The position numbers and the translations under genes are program-made. A stretch of DNA of 64,000 bases from Bradyrhizobium erythrophlei. Lineage in GTDB: Bacteria > Pseudomonadota > Alphaproteobacteria > Rhizobiales > Xanthobacteraceae. Below the pieces are notes generated by a model. The model saw nothing but the letters and a program-made list of their open reading frames with translations. It had not been told where the DNA came from and made no database searches. The stretch spans positions 434,001-498,000 of the forward strand of contig FSRD01000003.1 of assembly GCA_900129675.1 (NCBI GenBank), read 5' to 3'. The first letter of the stretch is position 1. Every line of letters begins with the position of its first letter. Shown here piece after piece: positions 23,215 to 32,039 of the stretch.

Positions 23215-24465
23215 TTAAGAAGCGACGCCGGCGAGCGTCAGCACGGTATGCATCAACACGTTGGCGCCCGCCGTGCAATCGGCTTGGGTGGCATCCTCCA
23301 GCTCATTGTGGCTGATACCGTCCTTGCAGGGCACGAACACCATCGCCGCCGGCATGGTGGTGTTGAGGTTGCAGGCATCGTGGCCCGCGCCTGAGGTAAT
23401 GCGGCGGTGCGAATAGCCGAGCATCGTGGCGGCGTTCTCGACCGCATCGACCAGCCTGGGATTGAAATGCGTCGGCGGCTTGCGCCAGACCAGATCGAGC
23501 TTGACCTCGACCTTGCGCCGGGCCGCGATCTCCGCAATCGCCGCGCGCAGATCCTTGTCGAGCGCGTCCATGATCGCGGCATCGGCGCTTCGGCAGTCCA
23601 TCGTGAAGGCGATTTCGCCGGGGATGACGTTGCGCGAGGGGTTGGCGATCACGGCCTCGCCGATGGTGCCGACTGCCTTCGGGCCGTGTTTCCTGGCGAT
23701 GGCCTCCATCGCCAGCACGATTTCCGACAGCGTCGCCAGCGCGTCGCGGCGCAGCGGCATCGGCGTCGAGCCGGCATGGCTTTCGAAGCCGGTGATCTTG
23801 CCGTCGTACCACAGCACGCCCTGACCGGAATCGACCACGCCGATGGTCTTGTGCTCGGCTTCGAGGATCGGGCCCTGTTCGATGTGCAGTTCGACGAACC
23901 CGGAGAATTTTTGGCGGCCGACCGGGCTCGCGCCGCGATAGCCGATGCTGTCGAGCGCTTCGCCGACGGTGACGCCTTCGGCGTCCTTGCGCGACAAAAT
24001 ATCGTCGGTGGTGAAGTCGCCGACATAGGCGGCCGAGGCCATCATCGCCGGCGCAAACCGCGAGCCTTCCTCGTTGGTCCAGTTGCAGATGCAGATCGGC
24101 ATCTCGGTTTCGATCCCGGCATCGTTGAGGGTGCGGACCACTTCGAGTGCGGCCAGCGTGCCGAGCACGCCGTCATATTTGCCGCCGGTCGGCTGGGTGT
24201 CGAGATGCGAGCCCATGCCGACCGGTGGTTTCGACATGTCGCGTCCCTTGCGCAGGCCGAACATCGATCCGAGCGCGTCGACATGGACCTCGAGGCCCGC
24301 GGCCTCGCAGGCTTTGCGGAACCAGTCGCGCACCTGCTTGTCCTCGGGGCCCAGCGTCAGCCGCCGCACGCCGCCTTTGGGCGTGGCGCCGAATTTCGCG
24401 GTTTCGTGAATCGTGTCCCACAGCCGGGCGGAATCGATTTGCAAATTGGATGCGATTTTTGTCAT
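23215..24465 (-). CDS. Zn-dependent N-carbamoyl-L-amino-acid hydrolase / allantoate amidohydrolase family (M20)
   Basis: 416 residues. Metal ligands of the hydantoinase/carbamoylase M20 family are visible: GSHLDTQPTGGKYDG (His and Asp, about 86-100), NEEGSRF (Glu pair, about 131), ELHIEQGP (His, about 195) and the late ISHNE histidine. GFESHAGSTPM is the dimerisation-domain substrate loop. It would remove a carbamoyl or ureido group from an N-carbamoyl amino acid, releasing CO2 and NH3. It lies between the LysR regulator and the hydroxyacid dehydrogenase on the same strand. Substrate class is firm; the exact substrate is not. Confidence 0.9.
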   Translation of the reverse strand: MTKIASNLQIDSARLWDTIHETAKFGATPKGGVRRLTLGPEDKQVRDWFRKACEAAGLEVHVDALGSMFGLRKGRDMSKPPVGMGSHLDTQPTGGKYDGVLGTLAALEVVRTLNDAGIETEMPICICNWTNEEGSRFAPAMMASAAYVGDFTTDDILSRKDAEGVTVGEALDSIGYRGASPVGRQKFSGFVELHIEQGPILEAEHKTIGVVDSGQGVLWYDGKITGFESHAGSTPMPLRRDALATLSEIVLAMEAIARKHGPKAVGTIGEAVIANPSRNVIPGEIAFTMDCRSADAAIMDALDKDLRAAIAEIAARRKVEVKLDLVWRKPPTHFNPRLVDAVENAATMLGYSHRRITSGAGHDACNLNTTMPAAMVFVPCKDGISHNELEDATQADCTAGANVLMHTVLTLAGVAS

Positions 24466-24495
24466 GAAGCTATTCCGAAGACCAGGCGACCCGCT

Positions 24496-25413
24496 TCAAT
24501 GACGCGGCGACAGCGGCGCGTCAACAACAACGCCGCCTTGCGCCAGGGAAGCTGCGAGTTCGGCCACCCGCTCGATGGCGACGGTGTCGGGGGAGGCCAG
24601 CCAGCTCGCCGAAAACGTCAACAGCGGAATCTGCAGGTTGGTCGACAGCAATTGCAACCGTCCGTCGGCCAGTTCGTTTTCGACGATCGCGGTCGGAATC
24701 ACCGCGATGCCGAGGCCCTCGATCGCCATATGGATCACCGTTCCCAGCGAGGCGCTGGCGTGCAGGCGGATCGGCGGCAGATCGGGCCGGTTGAACAGCG
24801 CGCGCACGATCTCGTAAGGCGGGGTCTTGCGCGGAAAGGTGATGATCGGAAATTTCGCCAGATCGTGCACCGTCAGTCGCTCCTTGCCCAGGCCGAGCGA
24901 AGGGCTGGCCAGAAATCCTACGGAATAGTCGCACAGCACCCGGTTGCTGATGGTCGGCCCGGTCAGCGGTCCGAGCAGGAACGCGAGCTCGATTTCCTGC
25001 GCCAGCAGCCGGGTGCGCAAATTCGAGGTGATGTCGACTTCGATCTCGACCGAGAGGTTGGGATAGGCGTGATTGACGCTCTTGATCAGCTGCGTCAGAA
25101 ACGTGTGGACGATGGTCTCGGCGACGCCGAGCCGCAGCACGCCGCGCATCGCCGAGTGGTCCCCGACAACCGCCAGCATTTCCGAGCGCAGGCCGATCAG
25201 CTTTTCCGCATACACCATCATCTGCCGGCCGTGCGGCGTCGGCAGCACCATGCGGCGGTCGCGTTGCAGCAGCTTCACGCCCACCTCCTGCTCAAGCTGG
25301 GCGATCCGCTGCGAGATCGCGGGCTGGGTGGTGTTGAGCTTCTGGGCCGCGCCGCGGAAGCTGCCCAGCGTCACCACCCACATGAGGGTCTCAATTGCCT
25401 TGAAATCGACCAT
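24496..25413 (-). CDS. LysR family transcriptional regulator
   Basis: 305 residues. The N-terminal winged helix reads FKAIETLMWVVTLGS..AAQKLNTTQPAISQRI (about 4-38), and the effector-binding domain follows from about 90. The ATG at 25413 is preferred over an in-frame TTG three codons earlier. It is divergent from the DUF1445 gene, and the 119-bp space between them contains a 21-bp palindrome with the T-N11-A core expected for LysR sites. It probably controls the DUF1445/Liv genes and perhaps the amidohydrolase genes on its own strand. Confidence 0.9.
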   Translation of the reverse strand: MVDFKAIETLMWVVTLGSFRGAAQKLNTTQPAISQRIAQLEQEVGVKLLQRDRRMVLPTPHGRQMMVYAEKLIGLRSEMLAVVGDHSAMRGVLRLGVAETIVHTFLTQLIKSVNHAYPNLSVEIEVDITSNLRTRLLAQEIELAFLLGPLTGPTISNRVLCDYSVGFLASPSLGLGKERLTVHDLAKFPIITFPRKTPPYEIVRALFNRPDLPPIRLHASASLGTVIHMAIEGLGIAVIPTAIVENELADGRLQLLSTNLQIPLLTFSASWLASPDTVAIERVAELAASLAQGGVVVDAPLSPRH

Positions 25414-25431
25414 GCACTTCAATCCCGCAGA

Positions 25432-25452
25432 TCGATAAATCTGATTTATCGA
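25432..25452. promoter_or_regulatory. Palindromic candidate LysR operator
   Basis: TCGATAAATC and GATTTATCGA are perfect inverted arms around one base. It contains a T-N11-A match and lies 19 bp from the LysR start and about 80 bp before the DUF1445 start. AT-rich against the local background. Confidence 0.6.
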
Positions 25453-25532
25453 CCTTGATTAAAAACTACGATTAGACATTATGGTAGCCGTATGCGCCAT
25501 TGTCTGTCGAGCAAATTGGCGCGGGATCAACG

Positions 25533-26357
25533 ATGACCAGCCTCGCAAAAACAGAACGGCTTATCGATCAAGCGGCGGCGGGTCTGTCGCCCAGCGTCGC
25601 GGCCCGCCACGCCTGCCGCGCCGGAATGGCGGCGAGCACCGCCGGCGTCGCCAACGGTTTTGTCCAGGGCAATCTCGCGATCCTGCCGGAAAAGCTCGCC
25701 GGCGCGTTTCACCGCTTCTGCCAGCTCAATCCGAAACCGTGCCCGATCATCGGCATGTCCGAAGTCGGCGATCCCCGCATTCCCTCGCTCGGCCTCGACC
25801 TCGACATCCGCACCGACGTGCCGCGCTATCGGGTCTGGCGCGACGGCGAGGTGGTGGATGAGCCGACCGACATCCTGCCGTACTGGCGCGACGATCTGGT
25901 CGCCTTCGTGCTCGGCTGCTCGTTCTCCTTTGAAGAGGCGCTGCTCGACGAGGGGCTGCCGATCCGCCACATCGAGCACAAGGTGCGGGTGCCGATGTTC
26001 CGCACCAACATCGCCTGCAGCCCGTCGGGACCGTTTGCCGGTCCGATGGTGGTGTCGATGCGGGCGTTCAAGCCGGCGGATGCGATCCGCGCGGTGCAGA
26101 TCACCTCGCGCTTTCCGTCCGTGCACGGCGCGCCGGTTCATCTCGGCCTGCCAGGTTCGATCGGCATCGCCGATATCGCCAAGCCCGACTATGGCGATCC
26201 GGTACCGGTCGCAGCCGACGAGATTCCGGTTTTCTGGGCTTGCGGCGTGACGCCGCAGGCGGTGATATCAGCAGCCAAGCTGCCGTTCGCGATCACGCAT
26301 GCGCCGGGATTGATGCTAGTGACCGATCTGAAGAACAAGCAATTGGCCGTGCTTTAA
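25533..26357 (+). CDS. DUF1445 / putative hydro-lyase (YcsI, D-glutamate cyclase-like)
   Basis: 274-residue protein of the putative hydro-lyase family. The family marks NGFVQGNLAILP (about 41-52), CPIIGMSEVGDP, FVLGCSFSFEEALL (about 126-139), and the PVFWACGVTPQ near the C terminus are present. The eukaryotic relative cyclises D-glutamate to 5-oxoproline; bacterial members are largely uncharacterised. The ATG at 25533 was chosen over an in-frame TTG 33 nt upstream. It is divergent from the LysR gene and heads the run into the Liv transporter. Confidence 0.85.
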   Translation: MTSLAKTERLIDQAAAGLSPSVAARHACRAGMAASTAGVANGFVQGNLAILPEKLAGAFHRFCQLNPKPCPIIGMSEVGDPRIPSLGLDLDIRTDVPRYRVWRDGEVVDEPTDILPYWRDDLVAFVLGCSFSFEEALLDEGLPIRHIEHKVRVPMFRTNIACSPSGPFAGPMVVSMRAFKPADAIRAVQITSRFPSVHGAPVHLGLPGSIGIADIAKPDYGDPVPVAADEIPVFWACGVTPQAVISAAKLPFAITHAPGLMLVTDLKNKQLAVL

Positions 26358-26439
26358 TGGGCAGCGTCTGCCGTTCTTTGAGGCTTTACCGCAAGCCTCG
26401 TGCGTTTCATCGATAGTTGGACCAACAGGGGATATTGCA

Positions 26440-27684
26440 ATGACGATCACTCGCCGCAATGTATTGCTCGGAGCCACCGCTGTCGCAGCTCTCGCACCGA
26501 TCGCGGGCCACGCGCAAACCAAGGAAGTGGTGATCGGCGTCATCTATCCATTCTCCGGCGCCAACGCCCAGCAGGGCGTCGATGCCCAAAAGGCCTACGA
26601 GACCGCGCTGGAAATCATCAACAAGGACTACGATTTCGCTCTGCCGCTGGCCAAGGGCGAAGGTTTGCCCGGTCTCGGCGGCGCAAAAATCCGGCTGGTG
26701 TTCGCCGATCACCAGTCCGATCCGCAGAAGGGCCGCGCCGAGACCGAACGCCTGATCACCCAGGAAAAGGTTTGCGCCGTCATCGGCACCTATCAGAGCG
26801 CGGTCGCGGTCACCGTCAGCCAGATCTGCGAGCGCTACCAGATCCCGTTCATCTCGGCCGACAATTCCTCGCCAAGCCTGCATCGCCGCGGTCTGAAATT
26901 TTACTTCCGCGCCGCACCGCATGACGAGATGTACTCGGCCGCGATGTTTGATTTCTTCGATGCCATGAAGAAGAAGGGCACCAAGATCGAAACGCTGGCG
27001 CTGTTCCACGAGGACACCATCTTCGGCACCGATTCCGCCAACGCCCAGCTCAAGCTGGCGAGCGAGCGCGGCTACAAGGTGGTCGCCGATATCAAATACC
27101 GCGCCAATTCGCCGTCATTGTCGGCCGAGGTGCAGCAGCTCAAGGCGGCGAACGCTGACGTGCTGATGCCCTCGAGCTACACCACCGACGGCATCCTCCT
27201 GGTCAAGACCATGGGTGAACTCGGCTACAAGCCGAAAGCGATCGTGGCCCAGGACGCCGGCTTCTCCGAAAAGGCGCTGTATGACGCGGTCGGCGACAAG
27301 CTCGAAGGCGTGATCTCGCGCGGCACCTTCTCGCTCGATCTCGCCGCCAAGCGGCCGATGGTCGGCAAGATCAACGCCATGTTCAAGGAAAAGTCCGGCA
27401 AGGATTTCAACGACCTCACCTCGCGGCAGTTCATGGGTCTGATCGTGATGGCCGAAGCCATCAACCGCGCCAAATCCACCGACGGCGACAAGATCCGCGA
27501 GGCGCTGGTTGCGACCGACATCGCGGGCGAGCAGACCATCATGCCGTGGAAGCGCGTCAAGTTCGACGAAATGGGCCAGAACAACGACGCCGACCCGGTA
27601 CTGCTGCAATATGTCGGCGGCAAGTTCGTCACCGTCTCGCCGCCGCAAGCGGCGATTGCCGAAGCCGTCTGGCCGATGATGTAA
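26440..27684 (+). CDS. ABC transporter substrate-binding protein, branched-chain amino acid (LivK) type
   Basis: Periplasmic receptor of 414 residues. A Tat-like signal (TRRNVLLGATAVAALAPIAG, cut probably after GHA near residue 25) precedes a type-I periplasmic binding fold that begins VVIGVIYPFSGANAQQGVD. The two lobes and hinge are full length. It is followed by livH, livM, livG and livF in order. LivK-type receptors bind amino acids, amides, urea or aromatic acids; the neighbouring enzymes suggest a hydroxy-acid or N-substituted amino acid, but this is not shown by the sequence. Confidence 0.9.
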   Translation: MTITRRNVLLGATAVAALAPIAGHAQTKEVVIGVIYPFSGANAQQGVDAQKAYETALEIINKDYDFALPLAKGEGLPGLGGAKIRLVFADHQSDPQKGRAETERLITQEKVCAVIGTYQSAVAVTVSQICERYQIPFISADNSSPSLHRRGLKFYFRAAPHDEMYSAAMFDFFDAMKKKGTKIETLALFHEDTIFGTDSANAQLKLASERGYKVVADIKYRANSPSLSAEVQQLKAANADVLMPSSYTTDGILLVKTMGELGYKPKAIVAQDAGFSEKALYDAVGDKLEGVISRGTFSLDLAAKRPMVGKINAMFKEKSGKDFNDLTSRQFMGLIVMAEAINRAKSTDGDKIREALVATDIAGEQTIMPWKRVKFDEMGQNNDADPVLLQYVGGKFVTVSPPQAAIAEAVWPMM

Positions 27685-27711
27685 TGGTCGCGCGGGGGCG
27701 GGGACAAAATG

Positions 27712-27732
27712 CGGTGACAGCCGAGACCATCA
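27712..27732 (+). repeat. 21-bp direct repeat, left copy, flanking repeat A5
   Basis: Identical to 27909-27929. The right copy holds the livH GTG start and its first codons (GTGACAGCCGAGACC), so the left copy is a second, orphaned livH start. The two copies bracket the family A repeat at 27752-27872. Confidence 0.85.
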
Positions 27733-27751
27733 ACTGGAGTCTCTCACGCTT

Positions 27752-27872
27752 CGTCATTGCGAGCCACCGGGTCGGCGCGAAGCGCCGCCCGATGACAGGC
27801 TCCGCGAAGCAATCCATGGTGCAGCGAGAAGAAAGAATGAATTGCGTCGTCGCTTCGCTCCTCGCAATGACG
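27752..27872. repeat. Family A palindromic repeat, copy 5 (long variant)
   Basis: As other A copies, but the left arm holds an extra block of about 35 bp after CATTGCGAG (CCACCGGGTCGGCGCG through GATGACAGGCTCC). The same block interrupts the copy at 48653-48771, so long A elements form a subtype. Bracketed by the 21-bp direct repeat 27712-27732/27909-27929. Confidence 0.88.
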
Positions 27873-27910
27873 AACCCTCACGATAAGGTCGTGAGCCTGG
27901 AGCAACGCCG

Positions 27911-28789
27911 GTGACAGCCGAGACCATCATTCAGAGTTTGGCGAGCGGCCTGCTGATGGGGCTGCTCTATGGGCTGATCGCCGTCGGGCTGGCGCTGATC
28001 TTTGGCCTGATGGACGTCGTGAATTTCGCCCATGGCGAATTCCTGATGATCGCGATGTATGCGACCTTCTTCCTGTTCGCATTCTTCGCGATCGATCCCT
28101 TGCTGGCGGCGCCGCTGGTGGCGGCGGCGCTGTTCGTGTTCGGGGCGGTGGTCTACCTTTTGATCGTGCGCTTTGCGGTGCGCGCCAAGGCCAACGCCGG
28201 CATGGTGCAGATCTTCTCCACCTTTGGGCTTGCGATCGTCATGCGCGGCCTGGCGCAATTCTTCTTCACGCCGGACTATCGCAGCGTCACCCATTCTTGG
28301 CTCGGCGGCAAAACCATCTCGCTTGGCGGCATCTTCCTGCCCGAGCCGCAACTGGTCGGCGCGGCAGTCTCGATCGCGGCCTTCGGCGGGCTGTATTTCT
28401 TCATCAACCGCACCGATTTCGGCCGCGCGCTCGAAGCCACCCGCGAGGACGCCGGCGCGGTGGCGCTGGTCGGCATCGACAAGAACCGCGTGTTCGCGCT
28501 GGGCTGGGGCCTTGGTGCGGCGCTGGTGGGCCTGGCCGGCGCCATCATGTCGATTTTCTTCTACATCTATCCCGATGTCGGCGCGTCGTTCGCGCTGATT
28601 GCCTACGTCACCGTGGCGCTCGGCGGTTTCGGCAGCGTGTTCGGCGCCTTTGCCGGCGGCATCATCGTTGGCCTCGTCGAAGCTACCACCGCCATGATCC
28701 TGCCGCCGTCGCTGAAATCGGTCGGCATCTACGCGGTCTATCTGCTGGTGGTGTTCGTCCGGCCGCGCGGCCTGTTCGGGTCGATCTGA
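27911..28789 (+). CDS. livH: Branched-chain amino acid-type ABC transporter permease (LivH)
   Basis: 292-residue inner-membrane permease with about eight helices. It shows GLLYGLIAVGLALIFGLMDVVNFAHG near residues 17-42, characteristic of LivH, and the EAA-like loop ATREDAGAVALVGID. The GTG start has no good ribosome site; its first seven codons are repeated 197 bp upstream, where the original start and its leader may have been before a repeat element arrived. The stop TGA shares its A with the livM ATG. Confidence 0.9.
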   Translation: MTAETIIQSLASGLLMGLLYGLIAVGLALIFGLMDVVNFAHGEFLMIAMYATFFLFAFFAIDPLLAAPLVAAALFVFGAVVYLLIVRFAVRAKANAGMVQIFSTFGLAIVMRGLAQFFFTPDYRSVTHSWLGGKTISLGGIFLPEPQLVGAAVSIAAFGGLYFFINRTDFGRALEATREDAGAVALVGIDKNRVFALGWGLGAALVGLAGAIMSIFFYIYPDVGASFALIAYVTVALGGFGSVFGAFAGGIIVGLVEATTAMILPPSLKSVGIYAVYLLVVFVRPRGLFGSI

Positions 28790-29769
28790 TGGATACCGAT
28801 TTCGCAAAACGCCGCCGCCGCGACCTGATCGTCGCCGCTTGCCTCGCCGTGATCGCTGCTCTTGTTCCGCTGTTCGTCAAGGACGTCTACGTCCAGAACA
28901 TCATGGTTTTGACGCTGATGTATGCGGCGTTGTCGCAAAGCTGGAACATTCTCTCCGGCTATTGCGGGCAGATTTCGCTCGGCCATGCGCTCTATTTCGG
29001 GCTCGGCGCCTACACCACGACGCTGCTATTCACGAAATTCGGCGTGCTGCCCTGGTTCGGCATGCTCGGCGGCGGGTTGATCTCGGCGCTCATCGCGATG
29101 GCGCTGGGTTATCCCTGCTTCCGGCTGCGCGGGCATTACTTCGTCATCGCCACCATCGTGATCGCCGAAATAGCGCTGCTCTTGATCCAGAACTGGGATT
29201 GGGCGGGTGCAGCGCTCGGCATCGATATTCCCGTGCGCGGCGACAGCTGGCTCAAATTCCAGTTCACGCGCAGCAAGCTGCCCTATTTCTATTTCGCGCT
29301 GGGGCTGGCCTGCGTCGCCTGGTTCGTCACCTGGTGGCTGGAAGACTCGAAATGGGGCTTCTGGTGGCGCGCGGTGAAGGACAATCCGGACGCCGCCGAA
29401 AGCCTCGGTGTCGTCGTATTCAATTCCAAGATGGGTGCGGCAGCGGTGTCGGCCTTCCTCACCGCGGTCGGCGGCAGCTTTTATGCGCAATTCGTTTCCT
29501 ACATCGATCCTGAAAGCGTGATGGGTTTTCAGTTCTCTCTGCTGATGGCGCTGCCCGCGGTGGTCGGGGGCATCGGAACGCTGTGGGGGCCGATGCTGGG
29601 CGCGGTTATCCTGATCCCGCTCACTGAATTGACGCGCTCCTTCATCGGCGGCTCCGGCCGCGGCGTCGACCTGATCGTCTACGGCACGCTGATCGTCCTG
29701 ATCTCGCTGGCGCGGCCGCAGGGCCTGATCGGGTTGTTCTCTCCGAAGCGCAAGGAGGCGGTGCGATGA
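28789..29769 (+). CDS. livM: Branched-chain amino acid-type ABC transporter permease (LivM)
   Basis: 326-residue second permease. It begins MDTDFAKRRRRDL and has the LivM marks SGYCGQISLGHALYFGLGAY (about 55-74), LRGHYFVIATIVIAEI and the EAA loop AVKDNPDAAESLG. About nine helices. It overlaps livH by one base (TGATG) and livG by four (ATGA), so the permeases and ATPase are translationally coupled. A much longer in-frame extension upstream is a shadow of livH. Confidence 0.9.
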   Translation: MDTDFAKRRRRDLIVAACLAVIAALVPLFVKDVYVQNIMVLTLMYAALSQSWNILSGYCGQISLGHALYFGLGAYTTTLLFTKFGVLPWFGMLGGGLISALIAMALGYPCFRLRGHYFVIATIVIAEIALLLIQNWDWAGAALGIDIPVRGDSWLKFQFTRSKLPYFYFALGLACVAWFVTWWLEDSKWGFWWRAVKDNPDAAESLGVVVFNSKMGAAAVSAFLTAVGGSFYAQFVSYIDPESVMGFQFSLLMALPAVVGGIGTLWGPMLGAVILIPLTELTRSFIGGSGRGVDLIVYGTLIVLISLARPQGLIGLFSPKRKEAVR

Positions 29770-30497
29770 CGCCTCTCCTGGAAACCCGCGGCGTCTGGCA
29801 GCGCTTCGGCGGCCTGATCGCCAACAGCGATGTCTCGATTTCGGTCGGGCGCGGCGAGATCGTCGGATTGATCGGCCCAAACGGCGCCGGCAAGTCGACG
29901 CTGTTCAATCTGATCGCGGGCGTGCTGCCGCCGACCCAGGGCTCGATCTGGTTCGACGGCGAGGATGTCACCAGGCTGCCGGCGGCTGAGCGCTGCCAGC
30001 GCGGCGTCGGCCGCACCTTTCAGGTCGTGAAAAGTTTTGAGACCATGAGCGTGATCGACAACGTCATCGTCGGCGCGCTGGTCCGCAACACCGTGATGCG
30101 CGTGGCGCGCCGCAAGGCCTACGAGGTGCTGGAATTTTGCGGGCTTGCCGCCCGCGCCAACGTGCTGGCCAGCGACCTCGTCCCGTCGGAAAAGCGCCGG
30201 CTCGAGGTCGCGCGGGCGCTGGCGACCGAGCCGAAGCTGCTGCTGCTCGACGAAGTGCTCACGGGTCTGACGCCGGTCGAGGCGAAAACCGGCGTCGAAC
30301 TGGTACGCAAGGTGCGCGATACCGGCGTCACCGTGCTGATGGTCGAGCACGTCATGGAAATCGTGATGCCGCTGGTCGACCGCGCCATCGTGCTCGACCT
30401 CGGCAAGGTTTTGGTCGAGGGCAAGCCGACCGAGGTGGTCCGCGATCCCAAAGTCATCAGCGCCTATCTGGGGGACCGTCATGCTGTCGGTGCATGA
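29766..30497 (+). CDS. livG: ABC transporter ATP-binding protein (LivG)
   Basis: 243-residue ATPase. Walker A GPNGAGKSTLF is at about 38-48 and Walker B LLLLDEVLTGL near 158-168. The signature is LVPSEKRRLEVARAL, where the usual LSYG/LSGG is replaced by VPSEK, a divergence worth noting against normal LivG. The switch His is in MVEHVMEIV. It overlaps livM by 4 bp and livF by 17 bp. Confidence 0.88.
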   Translation: MTPLLETRGVWQRFGGLIANSDVSISVGRGEIVGLIGPNGAGKSTLFNLIAGVLPPTQGSIWFDGEDVTRLPAAERCQRGVGRTFQVVKSFETMSVIDNVIVGALVRNTVMRVARRKAYEVLEFCGLAARANVLASDLVPSEKRRLEVARALATEPKLLLLDEVLTGLTPVEAKTGVELVRKVRDTGVTVLMVEHVMEIVMPLVDRAIVLDLGKVLVEGKPTEVVRDPKVISAYLGDRHAVGA

Positions 30498-31185
30498 AGT
30501 CACCACCGCCTATCAGGGGCTGGTCGCGATCTCGGCGGTGAGCATCGAAGTCGCCAAGGGCGAGATCGTCTGCGTCGCCGGCGCCAACGGGGCCGGAAAA
30601 TCGACCTTGCTGAAATCCATCGCCGGCGCCGAACGCCCGCGCTCCGGCACCGTGACCTTCGACGGCGTCCGCATCGACGGCAAGGCGCAGCATCTGATCA
30701 CCAAGGACGGCATCGCCTATGTGCCGGAAAACCGCCGGCTGTTCCCGCGGCTGTCGGTGCGCGACAATCTGCGGCTCGGTAGCTACCTCTATCGCGGCGA
30801 AGCCAACCGCGACGAACCGCTGGATCTCGTGTTCAAGCTGTTCCCGCGCCTGTCCGAGCGGCTTGAGCAGCGCGCCGAAACGCTCTCCGGCGGCGAGCAG
30901 CAGATGCTGGCAATCGGCCGCGCCTTGATGACGCGGCCGCGGCTACTCATGCTGGACGAGCCGTCGCAGGGCATCATGCCGAAATTGGTCGACGAGATCT
31001 TCCAGGCCGTGATGCGCATCCGCGACACTGGTTTGACCGTGCTGATCGTCGAGCAGCGGATGGCCGAGTGCCTCGAAATCGCCGACCGCGCCTACATCCT
31101 GCAAACCGGCCGCGTCCTGATGCAGGGCAGTGCGGCTGAGATCAGGACCAACCCGGACGTGCGCAAGGCGTATCTGGGACTGTGA
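30481..31185 (+). CDS. livF: ABC transporter ATP-binding protein (LivF)
   Basis: 234-residue second ATPase of the Liv system. Walker A GANGAGKSTLL (about 35-45), signature LSGGEQQMLAIGRAL (about 134-148), Walker B LLMLDEPSQGI (about 154-164) and the switch motif IVEQRM are all canonical. It overlaps livG by 17 bp. It ends the operon; a family A repeat starts 2 bp after the stop codon. Confidence 0.92.
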   Translation: MLSVHEVTTAYQGLVAISAVSIEVAKGEIVCVAGANGAGKSTLLKSIAGAERPRSGTVTFDGVRIDGKAQHLITKDGIAYVPENRRLFPRLSVRDNLRLGSYLYRGEANRDEPLDLVFKLFPRLSERLEQRAETLSGGEQQMLAIGRALMTRPRLLMLDEPSQGIMPKLVDEIFQAVMRIRDTGLTVLIVEQRMAECLEIADRAYILQTGRVLMQGSAAEIRTNPDVRKAYLGL

Positions 31186-31187
31186 TT

Positions 31188-31272
31188 CGTCATTGCAAGG
31201 AGCGCAGCGACGAAGCAATCCATTCTTTCTTTGTGTCGTAAGATGGATTGCTTCGCTTCGCTCGCAATGACG
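31188..31272. repeat. Family A palindromic repeat, copy 6
   Basis: CGTCATTGCAAGGAGCGCAGCGACG to GCTTCGCTCGCAATGACG. It lies between the convergent livF and otnC genes (2 bp and 8 bp from their stop codons). Confidence 0.9.
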
Positions 31273-31280
31273 AGGAGGAA

Positions 31281-31940
31281 CTAGTCGTGCCCGTGCTCCG
31301 GTAGCACCAGCCCGAACACCTTCGTCAAATCCGCCACCTGCTCCGGCGACAAATACCTTGGGTTCAACCCGCGCAGCAGCAGATACAGCTTCGCGGTCTC
31401 TTCCAGTTCCTCGATCGCGAACACCGCGGCTTCCAGCGTGTCGCCGGATACCACTGGGCCGTGATTGGCGAGCAGCACGGATGAGTATTTTCCGGCCAGC
31501 CCCTTGATCGCATCGGCGACGGCGGGATCGCCGGGCCGATAATACGGCACCAGCGCGGTCGCGCCGCATTTCATGACATAATAGGCCGTCATCGGCGGCA
31601 GGGCGGCGCGCGGATCGATTTCGGGCAGCATCGACAGCGCCACCGAATGGGTCGAATGCAGATGCACCACGGCGCAGGCGGCGTCGCGGGTCTGGTAGAG
31701 CGCGGTGTGCAGCGGCACTTCCTTGGTCGGGGCATCGCCGGAGAGCAGCCGGCCGGAAGCGTCAAGCCGCGACAGCCGCGCCGGGTCCAGCGAGCCCAGC
31801 GAGGCATTGGTCGGCGTCACCAGCCAGCCGCCGTCGTCGAGTTTTACGCTGATATTGCCCGACGAGCCCGGCGTCAGCCCGCGCTCGAACAGCGAGCGGC
31901 CGAGCCGGCAGATTTCCTCGCGGAGCTTGGTTTCGCTCAT
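31281..31940 (-). CDS. otnC: 3-oxo-tetronate 4-phosphate decarboxylase (class II aldolase)
   Basis: 219-residue class II aldolase/adducin protein. Known OtnC enzymes decarboxylate 3-oxo-tetronate 4-phosphate to dihydroxyacetone phosphate. SSGNISVK (about 26-33), VVHLHSTHS (zinc histidines, about 92-100), and LLANHGPVVSG (third histidine) are visible. The start at 31940 (MSETKLREE, GAGGAT upstream) is preferred to a longer frame. It is divergent from ltnD, with 99 bp between. The specific name rests on the adjacent ltnD-otnI-otnK. Confidence 0.88.
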   Translation of the reverse strand: MSETKLREEICRLGRSLFERGLTPGSSGNISVKLDDGGWLVTPTNASLGSLDPARLSRLDASGRLLSGDAPTKEVPLHTALYQTRDAACAVVHLHSTHSVALSMLPEIDPRAALPPMTAYYVMKCGATALVPYYRPGDPAVADAIKGLAGKYSSVLLANHGPVVSGDTLEAAVFAIEELEETAKLYLLLRGLNPRYLSPEQVADLTKVFGLVLPEHGHD

Positions 31941-32039
31941 GACAGCATCCTCTTGCCGCCTTGTCTCACGCTTTGGCAGCGCGGCCAAGCCGTGTTACCC
32001 AGAGGCAAAGCCTGCCAAGAAAGTTTGAGGGAACGCCGT

